This document shows positions 1-8,924 of a DNA stretch of 64,000 nt, piece by piece. The position numbers and the translations under genes are program-made. Every line of letters starts with the position of its first letter. The first letter of the stretch is position 1. The notes below the pieces were generated by a model, which was not told the DNA's origin, did no database searches, and worked only from the letters and a program-made list of their open reading frames with translations. This DNA is from Terriglobia bacterium (GTDB lineage Bacteria; Acidobacteriota; Terriglobia; Terriglobales; Acidobacteriaceae), in NCBI GenBank assembly GCA_021324365.1, contig JAJPJE010000068.1, forward strand, positions 29,709 through 93,708. Reading direction: 5' to 3'.

Positions 1-234
1 TTCGACAAGATCGGCAGTGCTGTCACCAATCTCACGCATGAATTACTGACGATTGAAGCCACGGGGGATTACGCTAGGGCGAAAGACATGCTGACGCGAC
101 TGGGGGTAATCCGTCCAGCAGTGCAGCAGCGGCTCTCCGCCATGAGGGACATTCCGGTGGACATTGCTCCCCAGTTCGTGACCGCGGATGAGTTGGTGCC
201 GGACACATTCGCGCCAAAGATAGCTGATAAGTAA
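1..234 (+). CDS. C-terminal end of a DPP III-like (M49) zinc peptidase, partial
   Basis: Open reading frame running in from the left edge, ending in TAA; 77 residues are visible. The segment LTIEATGDYARAKDML, followed by GVIRPAVQQ and IPVDIAP, resembles the C-terminal tail of bacterial dipeptidyl-peptidase III / M49-type zinc hydrolases, where the helical end lies after the metal site. The catalytic HExxxH-type motif would be upstream, outside the window, so activity cannot be judged. The assignment rests on recall of the family tail only. It faces the convergent DinB gene 12 bases downstream. Confidence 0.55.
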   Translation, partial: FDKIGSAVTNLTHELLTIEATGDYARAKDMLTRLGVIRPAVQQRLSAMRDIPVDIAPQFVTADELVPDTFAPKIADK

Positions 235-246
235 ATTTTTGCGATT

Positions 247-726
247 TCACTCATCTTCGAGCGCTTTGCGGAGTACTTCCATCTGGCCCAGGTGATAGGA
301 ATTGTGATCGGCGAGTACCAGTGCCTCACGGAGAATAGTCTGACCATTTCCGTGCGGAATCTTGGCAAGCAAATCCGTTGATGAATTTGCCACCAATTGC
401 TCCATAGCTTTCAGATCGGCAAAGAATTGGTCGCTGCTTTTCTTCCATGCGTGCCGGTCCGGAGGTTCCGCTCCCTTCGGCCAATATCCCTTTGGCCATG
501 GAGGCGATTCATGTTTTGCATTCCGGCTGAACTCGAGGATGTCCCCCTGAGCGATGCGCAGATGCTCTAAGAGCTGCCATGCTGTGTGAGGGAACTTTGC
601 GACCTTAGTTCCCCGAAACCGCTCAGGAAAATCAGGAATTACCTTCTCGGGTTTGATGTGGGCGTTTCCGCCCTTCAGAAGGTCGATTAGATGCCGGCGG
701 ATTGACTTCAAATGATCGCCATTCAT
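247..726 (-). CDS. DinB-family putative metalloenzyme
   Basis: A 159-residue cytosolic protein of the DinB/YfiT four-helix-bundle superfamily. These are usually metal-dependent enzymes (for example thiol transferases) of unknown individual substrate. The late motif DHNSYHLGQ places His at about 141 and 145, and His47 or His55 in FPHTAWQLLEH would supply the third ligand of the usual His triad. Length is normal for the family. ATG start at 726; an AGGA lies only 3 bases upstream. It converges with the M49-like gene and is followed on the same strand by nothing obviously related. Substrate cannot be predicted. Confidence 0.8.
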   Translation of the reverse strand: MNGDHLKSIRRHLIDLLKGGNAHIKPEKVIPDFPERFRGTKVAKFPHTAWQLLEHLRIAQGDILEFSRNAKHESPPWPKGYWPKGAEPPDRHAWKKSSDQFFADLKAMEQLVANSSTDLLAKIPHGNGQTILREALVLADHNSYHLGQMEVLRKALEDE

Positions 727-784
727 GCATCCTGTGATGCCGCAGGAATCTTACCCGACGCAGAATTCATTGCGGATGCGGCGA

Positions 785-1603
785 TCAAGAGCTGCCAACG
801 CTCGCGGCAGCGGCATAGCGCGCGAGTACAACCGCAGTCACATCGTTCTCGAAGCGATCTGCTCTTGTTACTTGCAGAATCTTCCCTAACACTCCAGAGT
901 CCGTCGATGCGGCGAAATGCGACACCTGGTCCAGTACTTCCTTGCACAGTTTGGCGGCTTCGCGCGTGGTAGAAGAAGTAAGATGGTTTCGGAGCCGCTC
1001 AAGCCCAAATTCGGTTCGACCACGACGAAATTCGACAAGGCCGCGCGACACCAATAGAACTGTGGAGCCGGGAGCAAGAGCTGCCATCTGCGCGTCGTGT
1101 GTTGAATGAGAAAACAGCCCGAGGGGCACGCCGTTCGCAGGTAACAGTTCCACTTTTTCGCCATGTCGAAGAAGACCCGGTGTGTGGCCTGCATTGATGT
1201 AGGTAAGGACTCCGACAGAATCGTTATAAGAGGCGATGAAGGCGGGCGTATGGCACACTGCCCCGGCGGCTGCCAAGACGGTGCGATTCAGCAACAGGGT
1301 CATTTCTGCAATCGCATCAGCCTCATTTCCATCTTGTCCAGCGAATATCTTGGGACCGAACTTGTGCACGAATTCCTGTACCGCTGCCGTAATCGGCATT
1401 GCCTGCGCGGCGCTTCCGGCCACGTCCAATAAAACCAACAGCAAACGGCTGGGTGCCACGTGAATAAATTCGAAGTAATCGCCACCGACCCGCGGCGAGC
1501 GGTAGCTGGCAGCGACGTCGACTGTCGCCAATTGAGGAATCCGCGGTGGAACGGGTCTGCGTGGCGGTTCGGGCCGCGGCCGTGATGAGAACAGGGAGCG
1601 CAT
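785..1603 (-). CDS. PP2C/SpoIIE-type serine phosphatase (RsbU-like)
   Basis: About 272 residues. The PP2C-like core is visible: VGGDYFEF (metal-binding Asp), LLVLLDVAGSA, and YINAGHTPGLL, followed by the late ENDVTAVVLA strand with its metal Asp. This is the RsbU/SpoIIE subclass, which usually dephosphorylates anti-sigma factor antagonists or related partners. No sensor domain is attached: the protein is essentially the catalytic domain with a short proline/arginine-rich N-terminus, so it may depend on a partner. An upstream in-frame GTG at 1633 is an alternative start; neither start has a convincing Shine-Dalgarno. Confidence 0.82.
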   Translation of the reverse strand: MRSLFSSRPRPEPPRRPVPPRIPQLATVDVAASYRSPRVGGDYFEFIHVAPSRLLLVLLDVAGSAAQAMPITAAVQEFVHKFGPKIFAGQDGNEADAIAEMTLLLNRTVLAAAGAVCHTPAFIASYNDSVGVLTYINAGHTPGLLRHGEKVELLPANGVPLGLFSHSTHDAQMAALAPGSTVLLVSRGLVEFRRGRTEFGLERLRNHLTSSTTREAAKLCKEVLDQVSHFAASTDSGVLGKILQVTRADRFENDVTAVVLARYAAAASVGSS

Positions 1604-1673
1604 CGGAGCGATGAAGGCGGAACAACTTACCACACACGGATCAGGAAATCACCAGGGAAGCAGAATTTTCAGA

Positions 1674-3101
1674 CTAGCCGCCATACTTGCTGATCAGATA
1701 GCGGCCAAGCTCGTCGTCAAAGTCCTGGTAATTACTGTGGAGATACTCCTTCATCGCGCCTTCCATGGTGGAACCTTGCCCCAAGCGATCCAGAATCCGG
1801 CGTAGTTCGCTGATGCCGTAGGTGTCGCGAATGTACTCGGTTGCAGCCAGGGACTCGGCGTACGCGACGATTGCCTCATTGGTTTTGAATTGCAGAAACG
1901 AGCCTTCGAGCGCCTGCATCGGAATGGCAATGTGCTGGGAATATAGCTTTGCCAGTTGCTGTCCATCAGACGAACTGTCCTTGGGCTCCATGAGCTGGGC
2001 AATTCCTTCGTTCAGCCATGTTGGGCAACGGCCGCCCGAGGCCTGCGCAATGAAGGAGTGCGTCAATTCATGCCGCAGAACTCTAGCCAGATCGGAATTA
2101 ACTCCATCCAGGCCTTGCACAGGAATACGCAGCTTGCCGTCGTTGAGTGCTCCCGTCCAACTTGGCGCACGGGTTACATCAAAGTAAGCTTCCTCGGTGT
2201 ACAGGACCACCACGATGTTCTGCGATGGCGTTATGCCAAGCTCATTGCTCAAATCGTTGTAGTCGTTCTCCAGCGCGGAAACGATCTGGCGGCGAAGAGC
2301 GCCCTTGGTGGCACCTTCGTAACGAAGCGTAAAATGTCCGGTCTCGCGCTCGCCGAAATCGGCTTCTGTGCTCATCTCACGTTTGACTTTATCCACATAC
2401 TTCTGCAGATTGTCGTCCGGGTGCAGGTCCAAAGACTTTTCCCACGCCTTGAGCGCGTCTTTGCTGCGATCCGCACTGTAGTAGCAAAATCCCAAGGCAG
2501 TCCATGTATCGGAATTTTCCGGTAAGGCTTGCGTGGCACGTTCCGCATAAGAGATGGCTTCGCGTGAGCGGCCCAGCTTGTGCAGGGTCACGGCGTAAGT
2601 TTCCAGGATGTAACCGTTATCGGGTGCGTAGTTCAGCGCAGTTTCCAGGTAGCGTCGAGCTGCGTCGCGATCGCCGTGTTCGAGTTCGAAGCGGCCAGCC
2701 AGGAAATAACCGGCAGCCGCCATATTTGGATCGCCACTTTGTTCCACGGTAGTAAGGGCGTCGGGATCAACCTTGCCGTCGCGAACTACCTGAATCACGG
2801 TGTTGCCGCGGATCTTCACTTGCTGCGGCATGCCGTTGGTGGCCGGAAGAGGAGCATCAGCAGCCACGCCCGAGCCACCCGAAAACTTTGTTCCTGCATT
2901 CGGATCGGAGCTGTCGCGGTCGATTCTCTCTACCAGCGATTTAGGGATACCATAGATGCTGTCGTTCTGTTCGTATTTAACCTGCCCGTCCTCCTCACGA
3001 ACGTTGGACGCGATGATGGTGCGTCCACTCTTGAGGTGAATGGTGTCGGCCGCCATGTGGACGGCCGCGAGGACCAGAACTCCGATGAATACTTTGCGCA
3101 C
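1674..3101 (-). CDS. Secreted TPR-containing gluzincin peptidase
   Basis: About 475 residues. An N-terminal signal peptide (MRKVFIGVLVLAAVHMAADT when started at GTG 3101; a TTG lies further upstream at 3119) precedes a small N-terminal domain, two to three TPR repeats (about 125-235) and a gluzincin peptidase domain. The zinc motif is HELTH (about H344 and H348) with the third ligand in NEGIAQ (about E365). Exported proteins of this architecture (peptidase MA-like) are common in acidobacteria; the substrate is unknown. Divergent from the M1 peptidase gene, with only about 49 bases between the chosen starts, so the two promoters must overlap. Confidence 0.82.
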   Translation of the reverse strand: MRKVFIGVLVLAAVHMAADTIHLKSGRTIIASNVREEDGQVKYEQNDSIYGIPKSLVERIDRDSSDPNAGTKFSGGSGVAADAPLPATNGMPQQVKIRGNTVIQVVRDGKVDPDALTTVEQSGDPNMAAAGYFLAGRFELEHGDRDAARRYLETALNYAPDNGYILETYAVTLHKLGRSREAISYAERATQALPENSDTWTALGFCYYSADRSKDALKAWEKSLDLHPDDNLQKYVDKVKREMSTEADFGERETGHFTLRYEGATKGALRRQIVSALENDYNDLSNELGITPSQNIVVVLYTEEAYFDVTRAPSWTGALNDGKLRIPVQGLDGVNSDLARVLRHELTHSFIAQASGGRCPTWLNEGIAQLMEPKDSSSDGQQLAKLYSQHIAIPMQALEGSFLQFKTNEAIVAYAESLAATEYIRDTYGISELRRILDRLGQGSTMEGAMKEYLHSNYQDFDDELGRYLISKYGG

Positions 3102-3150
3102 GTGGGCGGATTCTAGCAAAGCAGCAGCGCTTCTCCGATTGCCGCGAAGG

Positions 3151-5757
3151 GTGCTCCGTTACTCCTTGGTGTTAGCACTGGTGGCCCTGGTTTTCCCAGG
3201 ATATGGACAGGATTTGGGGCTCACGAACGCCTTGCATCCGAATCCGCAGCCGGGATTTCCCGAACCGCAGAGAACCGGCAGCGCCGTTGCGAATGAAAGC
3301 GAGACGGGGACGCCGAGCGCTGCGGCGCAGCTCTATCGCCAGTTGCGCGACGTGGGTCTCGATCCGGCGGGTGTTTATCACATCCGCGATGCGTCAATTG
3401 ATCGCGAGGACCTCCAGTTCACGCTGGATGACGGCACTATCGGATTTACCCGAGCCGTCGATGGTCAGATTACCGGTGCGTTTTTCGAAGGTGATGGAGA
3501 GGTCCTACTTGTGCCGCCGGATCGCGTTGAACGCCAGTCGCTGGGGCTCTTCACCAAGGCCGCCATCCTCGAAGCGAGATTTTCGACCGCGTATTTTCGC
3601 TTTAATGACAACACCGCCGCGGACCTCCAGCAGTGGCTGCGGCCGGAAGAAGACGACACAAAACAGGAGTTCCTGCAGAAGTGGGACAGCACGGTCAAAA
3701 CGTTGGCTGAGTCTGATTCGTTGCGACTTACCATTACCTTGCTGAATGGAACGAGCAAGGATGGCAAATTCGTCAGGCCAGCCGATGATCGCCTGTTGCG
3801 AGCGCGCATCTCTGGAGGACAGTTTGGGGTTTTCGACATTTTCTTCGACACGCTATCGCAGGAACAGATCAGTGTTGCGCAATTTAAGCATGCACAGGGA
3901 GGCGCGGGTTTTTACAACGTCTGGACCTCTTTCCCGATGCGGTCACGGCGGGTTAGCTCTCGCTCGCGCAGCAGTACTCCGGCCAGCAGTACCGCTACAC
4001 CGGGAACGGAAGAGGCACAGGATCGATTAGTTCAGGTTTCCGATTACAAGATCAAGACGGAAATCAAGCCCGACAACGAGCTCGATTGCGATGCTGTAGT
4101 GACCATGAAGGTTCGGAATGGGGGTAACCGGGTTCTGCTATGGGAGCTTTCACGGTACCTAAAGGTGAAAAAAGTTGAGGCCGATGGCAAGCCGCTGGAC
4201 TTCCTGCAGAACGAAGCGATCGAAGGCACTGCATTGGCTCGCCGTGGCAACGATGTTATGGCACTGGTTTTCCCTGAACCCTTAGCGACGGGGCAGGAGA
4301 TTCATCTTCACTTCCAGTATTCGGGTTCGGTGCTTGCGGACGCCGGCGGCGGCCTGATGTACGTCGGTGCTCGCGGTATCTGGTATCCGAATCGCGGAAT
4401 GCATCCTGCAAACTTTGATCTGGATTTCAAATTTCCCGCAGGCTCGACGCTAGTAGCTACGGGAAGGCGCGTTTCCGAACAGGCCACGAATGGCCTGGTT
4501 GAATCACATTGGATTTCGGACCGACCGATGCCGATGGCCGGATTCAACCTGGGCCACTATCGGCGCTCCACCGAGAACGCTGGTTCCGTGCAGGTCGCGG
4601 TCTATGCCGGAAAGGAGATGGAACGCGACTTCCCCAAGATTGAAATACCTGCGCTTGCTGGCTCAACGCCTCCTGGACTGGGCCCATTGCGGGGCAAAGC
4701 GATGATGACGCAACTCACTGCCCGGCCCGTAGGCGCAGAGAGTATCGGCACTCGCGTCGGCAAAGCCATCCAATACTTCTCAAACGAGTTCGGCCCTTAT
4801 CCGTATTCTTCTCTGTCACTGACACAAATGCCGGGCCGCTCAAGCCAGGGATGGCCGAGCCTGATATTTCTCTCCAGTTACTCTTTTCTGTCACCCGATG
4901 AACTGCAGTCCGCGAACCAGTCTGAATACGACGGCATGTTCTACTCCTATCTTGTTCCGATCCATGAGACAGCACACCAGTGGTGGGGCGATCTTGTTGG
5001 CTGGAAAAGCTATCGCGACCAATGGATGATTGAAGCCCTTGCAAATTACTCGGCGCTGACCGAAGTGGAAAAAACAAACCCACAGTTTGTTCGCCGTGTC
5101 TTGGATCAATACCGCGAATCTCTGCTCAAGAAGAATTCGGACGGTGTACCGGCGATGGACGCCGGTCCAGTGACGCTCGGCATCCGTTTATATTCGTCTG
5201 AGTTTCCAGACGGCTACGATACGATCAGCTACGGGCGCGGTACATGGCTGTTCGAAATGTTACACAGCATGTTTCGCGATGCCGATGCCCTTGAGAAGAA
5301 AGGACGAGAGGACTCTAAGGACGACGACCGCTTCTTCCGAATATTGCGCGGTATTTGCAAAGATTACACTGGGCGCCAGATCACAAATGCCGATATGCAG
5401 CGGGCCTTCGAGGAGAATCTACCCGCATCCTTGCGTTTCGACGGTAAACCGTCGCTCTCGTGGTTTTTTGACGAATGGGTAAACGGGACCGCAATTCCGA
5501 AGCTCGAACTGTCCGCGGTGAAATTCCTGCCATCCAAGTCAGGCACGCTGGTCAGCGGCACAATTCTGCAGAAAGATGCGCCGGAGGAACAGGTGACCTC
5601 CGTTCCATTATATGCAGTCGTTGGTGAAAGGAAGCAGCCGGTATTGGTTGCGCGCGTCTTTGCCGATGGAAATGAATCGACCTTTCGCATCAAAGCACCG
5701 GCAGGAACCCGCAAGTTGCTACTCGACCCGTATCAGACCCTATTGTCGCGGAAGTAA
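3151..5757 (+). CDS. Secreted M1-family aminopeptidase-like metallopeptidase
   Basis: About 868 residues from GTG 3151, which directly begins a signal peptide (LRYSLVLALVALVFPGYGQ); a TTG at 3139 is an alternative. A long family-specific N-terminal region is followed by an M1 peptidase domain. The zinc motif is HETAHQWWGD (H605-H609), with Glu628 in IEALANY exactly at the HExxH-x18-E spacing of M1 enzymes. The C-terminal beta domain is also present. Expected to cleave N-terminal residues of peptides in the periplasm. Ends at a strong hairpin (5773-5795) shared with the convergent gene. Confidence 0.86.
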   Translation: MLRYSLVLALVALVFPGYGQDLGLTNALHPNPQPGFPEPQRTGSAVANESETGTPSAAAQLYRQLRDVGLDPAGVYHIRDASIDREDLQFTLDDGTIGFTRAVDGQITGAFFEGDGEVLLVPPDRVERQSLGLFTKAAILEARFSTAYFRFNDNTAADLQQWLRPEEDDTKQEFLQKWDSTVKTLAESDSLRLTITLLNGTSKDGKFVRPADDRLLRARISGGQFGVFDIFFDTLSQEQISVAQFKHAQGGAGFYNVWTSFPMRSRRVSSRSRSSTPASSTATPGTEEAQDRLVQVSDYKIKTEIKPDNELDCDAVVTMKVRNGGNRVLLWELSRYLKVKKVEADGKPLDFLQNEAIEGTALARRGNDVMALVFPEPLATGQEIHLHFQYSGSVLADAGGGLMYVGARGIWYPNRGMHPANFDLDFKFPAGSTLVATGRRVSEQATNGLVESHWISDRPMPMAGFNLGHYRRSTENAGSVQVAVYAGKEMERDFPKIEIPALAGSTPPGLGPLRGKAMMTQLTARPVGAESIGTRVGKAIQYFSNEFGPYPYSSLSLTQMPGRSSQGWPSLIFLSSYSFLSPDELQSANQSEYDGMFYSYLVPIHETAHQWWGDLVGWKSYRDQWMIEALANYSALTEVEKTNPQFVRRVLDQYRESLLKKNSDGVPAMDAGPVTLGIRLYSSEFPDGYDTISYGRGTWLFEMLHSMFRDADALEKKGREDSKDDDRFFRILRGICKDYTGRQITNADMQRAFEENLPASLRFDGKPSLSWFFDEWVNGTAIPKLELSAVKFLPSKSGTLVSGTILQKDAPEEQVTSVPLYAVVGERKQPVLVARVFADGNESTFRIKAPAGTRKLLLDPYQTLLSRK

Positions 5758-5772
5758 GTTCTGGCCGAGCAA

Positions 5773-5795
5773 GCGGGCGGATGTTCTCCGCCCGC
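5773..5795. terminator. Hairpin between convergent genes
   Basis: A perfect 9-base inverted repeat (GCGGGCGGA / TCCGCCCGC) with a 5-base loop lies between the ends of the M1 peptidase gene (+) and the ABM-domain gene (-). No T-tract follows on either strand, so it is either a non-canonical terminator or an mRNA end-stabilising hairpin usable in both directions. Confidence 0.6.
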
Positions 5796-5807
5796 GCCGA
5801 TATTGGT

Positions 5808-6131
5808 TTACGCGGCCTTTCCTGCCGCAATGTGGTGAAATGTCGACGTATCCACCTGGAAAGTATCCACGGTCGGCTCTTTGTCCATACAGGGGCGTAT
5901 CATATCGGCGATCTCGCGGAAATGTTCGTTGTGATAGCGCTCCGCGCTCTCCTTACTATCCCAGAAACTGATCGCCACCAATCGACTGCGATTACGCTCG
6001 GACACAAGTCCGACCAGATCAATGAACCCCGGTTGGCTCCGAAGTTTTCTGAGAACCGTATCTTTCATCGTTTCCAGGAGCTGGTCCGTTTTCCCAGGCT
6101 TGGCCGTAACTTCAACCATTCGCGTGTACAT
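5808..6131 (-). CDS. Antibiotic biosynthesis monooxygenase (ABM) domain protein
   Basis: A 107-residue single-domain protein with the ABM/dimeric alpha-beta barrel pattern: start MYTRMVEVTAKPGK, middle PGFIDLVGLVSE, and late ISFWDSKESAERYHN. Members act as small quinone or polyketide monooxygenases, heme-degrading enzymes or stress proteins; which one cannot be told from this sequence. An in-frame stop ends the gene 12 bases after the shared hairpin. ATG start with AAAGGAGA-like bases upstream. Confidence 0.8.
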   Translation of the reverse strand: MYTRMVEVTAKPGKTDQLLETMKDTVLRKLRSQPGFIDLVGLVSERNRSRLVAISFWDSKESAERYHNEHFREIADMIRPCMDKEPTVDTFQVDTSTFHHIAAGKAA

Positions 6132-6349
6132 ACGGGAGTCTCCTTTCAGGTTGAGAACGGAAGAGAAGGTCGTGAATGCAACTCTCGACCCAGGTCAGCA
6201 GGCGGCAATGATGCCCCCGGACGGCGTCGAAGTCAAATGACCGGTTTTGGTGCAATCCGCTCAGAATCGTATAAGCACTTTTCTGCAACTTACTTCAGGT
6301 CCCTTCCGTATCTGTCCTGTAGCGGACGTGTTTGCCGCAAGGAGCCGAA

Positions 6350-6946
6350 ATGCATCGCGTATACAAGCTACAACTGGCCCTTGTCCTCTTGTTGAGTGTC
6401 TTTACGCTCGCGGCAGATAGCGCGCCTTCCAGCGCAAGTCTCGAGCGGCCTTTCATGGCGGCCGGCAAGATTACGCTTCAGCTGTCTGCTGGCGGATACG
6501 TGATCCGCGGCACAAAAGAAAACCGAATCTACATCGAACTGGATCCGTCGCAGGTATCCGAAGTACGTGCCGAGCTCAAGGTGGACGGCAACCAGGCATA
6601 TGTCAGGCTCAAGGGGCCTCAGAACAACTTTCATGCGACCATTTTTGTTCCGCAGCAAAGTGATCTCATTGTGAATCAGACAGTCGGCGACATGCGCATA
6701 CAGGCAGTGCAAGGGAATAAGAGCGTTGATCTCGATGTAGGTTCACTGAAGATCGATGTGCCTGCAGCTTCGGACTATTCGAACGTCGATGCGACTGTTC
6801 GTATCGGCTCGATCAAGGCGCCAGCCTGGAAGGCGCAGCACGATGGCTTCTTCCGCTCTCTTCAAGCTCACGGTCAGGGCAAATACAACCTCAATGCACA
6901 CGTGGGCGTAGGAGACATGACGCTCAGCGAGGCAGAGCGGCTGTAA
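6350..6946 (+). CDS. Exported hypothetical protein with beta-rich repeats
   Basis: About 198 residues. ATG 6350 is preferred over the in-frame TTG 6332 because AAGGAG lies 5 bases ahead. A signal peptide (LQLALVLLLSVFTLAADS) is followed by alternating hydrophobic/polar strands with phrases such as VDLDVGSLKIDVP and HVGVGDMTLSE. This looks like the beta-helical bactofilin/DUF4097-type adhesin fold that measures graded strand repeats. No catalytic motif is visible. Function unknown; likely periplasmic or cell-envelope associated. Confidence 0.65.
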   Translation: MHRVYKLQLALVLLLSVFTLAADSAPSSASLERPFMAAGKITLQLSAGGYVIRGTKENRIYIELDPSQVSEVRAELKVDGNQAYVRLKGPQNNFHATIFVPQQSDLIVNQTVGDMRIQAVQGNKSVDLDVGSLKIDVPAASDYSNVDATVRIGSIKAPAWKAQHDGFFRSLQAHGQGKYNLNAHVGVGDMTLSEAERL

Positions 6947-6981
6947 GCGACGCGCTAAAGAAGGCGACAGTAACGCATTCG

Positions 6982-7458
6982 TTATGCCGTAGCCGAACGC
7001 ATAGCAAATCTGGCCACGACGGGGTGTACGAGCTGACAAAAGTCGCGAAACGACATGCGAACCAACTCACTGTGATATCCGGCGTTGAACACGATTTCGC
7101 GGTCGTGCGTCAGGCTTTCCTCCACATACACTGGTACGTTATACAAATTTCCAAAAGGTGGCATCGCCCCCAATTCGCAGTCAGGAAACGCGCGGTCAAA
7201 CTCTTCTTCGGTGGCGAGCGTCACGAATTGCGCTCCCGTCATCGAACGGAATAGAGCCATATCCAGTTGCTTGTTAGACGGCAGCACGGCCATCGCAAGG
7301 CATCCGTCTGCATTCACAATGACTGTCTTTGCCATTTCCCTCCCGGGTACGTGTGCGACGGCAGCCGTACCCTGCGCTGTGTAGGTCGTGGAATGAACAA
7401 TGGTGGTGAAGGGCGTGTGATGTCGATTGAGGAACTCTTCGAGCCTGAGGACTGGCAT
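6982..7458 (-). CDS. YbaK/ProX-type aminoacyl-tRNA deacylase
   Basis: A 158-residue YbaK-fold protein. This family hydrolyses mischarged aminoacyl-tRNA (for example Ala- or Cys-tRNAPro) in trans. The conserved Lys expected to be essential is seen at residue 44 in GREMAKTVIV, and the typical GAMPPFGNLYNVPVYVEESL segment is intact. Length fits a free-standing editing domain. Which tRNA is edited cannot be decided from sequence alone. It is separated by about 310 bases from the divergent epimerase gene. Confidence 0.85.
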   Translation of the reverse strand: MPVLRLEEFLNRHHTPFTTIVHSTTYTAQGTAAVAHVPGREMAKTVIVNADGCLAMAVLPSNKQLDMALFRSMTGAQFVTLATEEEFDRAFPDCELGAMPPFGNLYNVPVYVEESLTHDREIVFNAGYHSELVRMSFRDFCQLVHPVVARFAMRSATA

Positions 7459-7768
7459 TTTCGCCTCCTGATGATCGCTATTCCATGCTGGGAAGAAGTG
7501 GTTTAACTTCGCTATAGTCGGCTATGCCGGGTGCGGCAAGGTCGGCCCGTTTGTCCAGTGCGCCAGTAGAGGCTGCTTCCGTCAGGGAAAATCTCGCTGG
7601 GCCCAAACCAAATTGTAAGCAGAGCTTTTTGCCTGCCGTTTTTGTAACACCACCACAGATTCGGTAAGGACGCAGTGCCGGAAGTCACGGCCAATTGTGC
7701 GTAGAGGAAACGTGGCTGCAGCAGACCAATTAAGATCAAAAGATGCAGACGATAGCCGAGGTGATTGC
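7459..7768. other. 310-base divergent intergenic region with possible structured leader
   Basis: No plausible gene is seen. It separates ybaK-like (-) from the epimerase gene (+). At 7670-7702 an outer stem ACGCA/TGCGT encloses an inner stem GCCG/CGGC, about 67 bases before the epimerase start. The phrase GGACGCA recalls part of the c-di-GMP-I riboswitch but the rest of that consensus is missing, so no riboswitch is called. The region also contains T-rich tracts (7625-7643) with no clear promoter. Confidence 0.4.
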
Positions 7769-8680
7769 GTGAGAGTGGCCGTTGAGGGAGCCACGGGAGT
7801 GCTCGGTCGTGCCTTACTTCCACAACTGCTTGCTGCCGGATACGACGTTCTCGGCTTAGTCCGTGATAAACGCAGAGCCGAGCGCCTGTTCGCGCAATTT
7901 GGTCCACCGGAGTTGGATTTCGAGGAGCTTGATCTGTTAGAGCGCGGGCTGGAGGCTCGCTTGCCGGCCATCCTCACAGGGTCCGATGTCGTTATCCAGG
8001 CGGCTACTGCTATTCCTGCCGACCCATGCGCTCCGGGCGCATGGGATTTAAATACGCGAGTGCGTATTCGCGGCACTGGGCGGCTTCAGCGAGCCGCTCT
8101 CGAGGCAAACGTCCGAACATTTCTGTTGCAGAGCGTCGTGATGGCCTATCCCGACGGGGGCGATCGATGGCTTGACGAGTCGACGCCCATCGACAGTTCA
8201 ACGGGCCGGCGCCACATTACTCACCCCGTGGCCATTATGGAATCGATGATGTACTTATTCCAGCGGCAAGGGAAGCCGATCCGTTGGTGCATTCTGAAGG
8301 GCGGCTTGTTCGTCGGACCGGGTACCGGGCAAGAGCGCCTGCTTGAACGAATTCGAAGCGGTGAAGAAGTTATCCCGGGCGATGGCCGGAATTTCGTTTC
8401 ATTGGTGAATGTACAAGATGCGGCGGCAGCTTATGTCACCGCCGTGCAGCGAACCGAACCGGGATCGGTATTCAATATCTGTGACGAGCCGATCCGCTAT
8501 GGCGATTACGTCGACCGCTTGGCTGAGATGATCCATGCTCCGCAGCCATTGCGTGATTCGTCCAAGGCTTCTCCGCCATCATGGCGGTGCACGAATCAAC
8601 GAGCGCGAGAACGCCTGAACTGGAGCCCAGCTCGCGGCATATGGCCACGAGTATCCGAAACCGTAGGAGACGCGAAGTGA
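7769..8680 (+). CDS. NAD(P)-dependent epimerase/dehydratase (extended SDR)
   Basis: About 303 residues. GTG 7769 is chosen because GAGGTGA ends 4 bases upstream and the protein then begins directly with the Rossmann strand RVAVEGATGVLGRALL (the GxxGxxG nucleotide-binding motif). A later SVVMAYPDGG segment and the NVQDAAAAYV segment fit NAD-dependent epimerase/dehydratase or atypical SDR proteins. The classical YxxxK is not obvious (the region is THPVAIMESMMY), so it may be an atypical SDR. Substrate unknown. Its stop overlaps the next gene's GTG (GTGA). Confidence 0.75.
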   Translation: MRVAVEGATGVLGRALLPQLLAAGYDVLGLVRDKRRAERLFAQFGPPELDFEELDLLERGLEARLPAILTGSDVVIQAATAIPADPCAPGAWDLNTRVRIRGTGRLQRAALEANVRTFLLQSVVMAYPDGGDRWLDESTPIDSSTGRRHITHPVAIMESMMYLFQRQGKPIRWCILKGGLFVGPGTGQERLLERIRSGEEVIPGDGRNFVSLVNVQDAAAAYVTAVQRTEPGSVFNICDEPIRYGDYVDRLAEMIHAPQPLRDSSKASPPSWRCTNQRARERLNWSPARGIWPRVSETVGDAK

Positions 8681-8916
8681 GCAATAGGGAAACTTTGAAT
8701 GAATTGAGCGCGTTGCTGCTGGCTCAACAGCGTATGATCAGCTCCCTGAAGACAGAAGTTGAGGCACTGAAGAATATGATGTTCGATCATAGGCCGCCCT
8801 TCCGCGAAGACTTCGAACGCCAGCGTGCAAAGCTTACGAGCGCGAAACAGCCGGGCGATGATATGCGAATGCGAATCGAGGCGGCGCTGCAAAGGCTCAC
8901 CGGATCGGAATCATAG
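8677..8916 (+). CDS. Small coiled-coil hypothetical protein
   Basis: 79 residues. GTG at 8677 overlaps the TGA of the epimerase gene in the sequence GTGA, an arrangement typical of translational coupling. The first half (LNELSALLLAQQRMISSLK, then EVEALKNMM) shows heptad-like hydrophobic spacing, suggesting a short coiled coil; the rest is charged. No recognised family. It ends 8 bases before the MBL hydrolase gene, so the three genes likely form one operon. Confidence 0.6.
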   Translation: MSNRETLNELSALLLAQQRMISSLKTEVEALKNMMFDHRPPFREDFERQRAKLTSAKQPGDDMRMRIEAALQRLTGSES

Positions 8917-8924
8917 GGGGACAC

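Noticed and set aside
7650..7768. c-di-GMP-I (GEMM) riboswitch upstream of the epimerase
   Set aside because: Only a GGACGCA-like strand is seen; the conserved partner strand and GNRA tetraloop are not in the expected places, so it is kept only as a weak structural observation.
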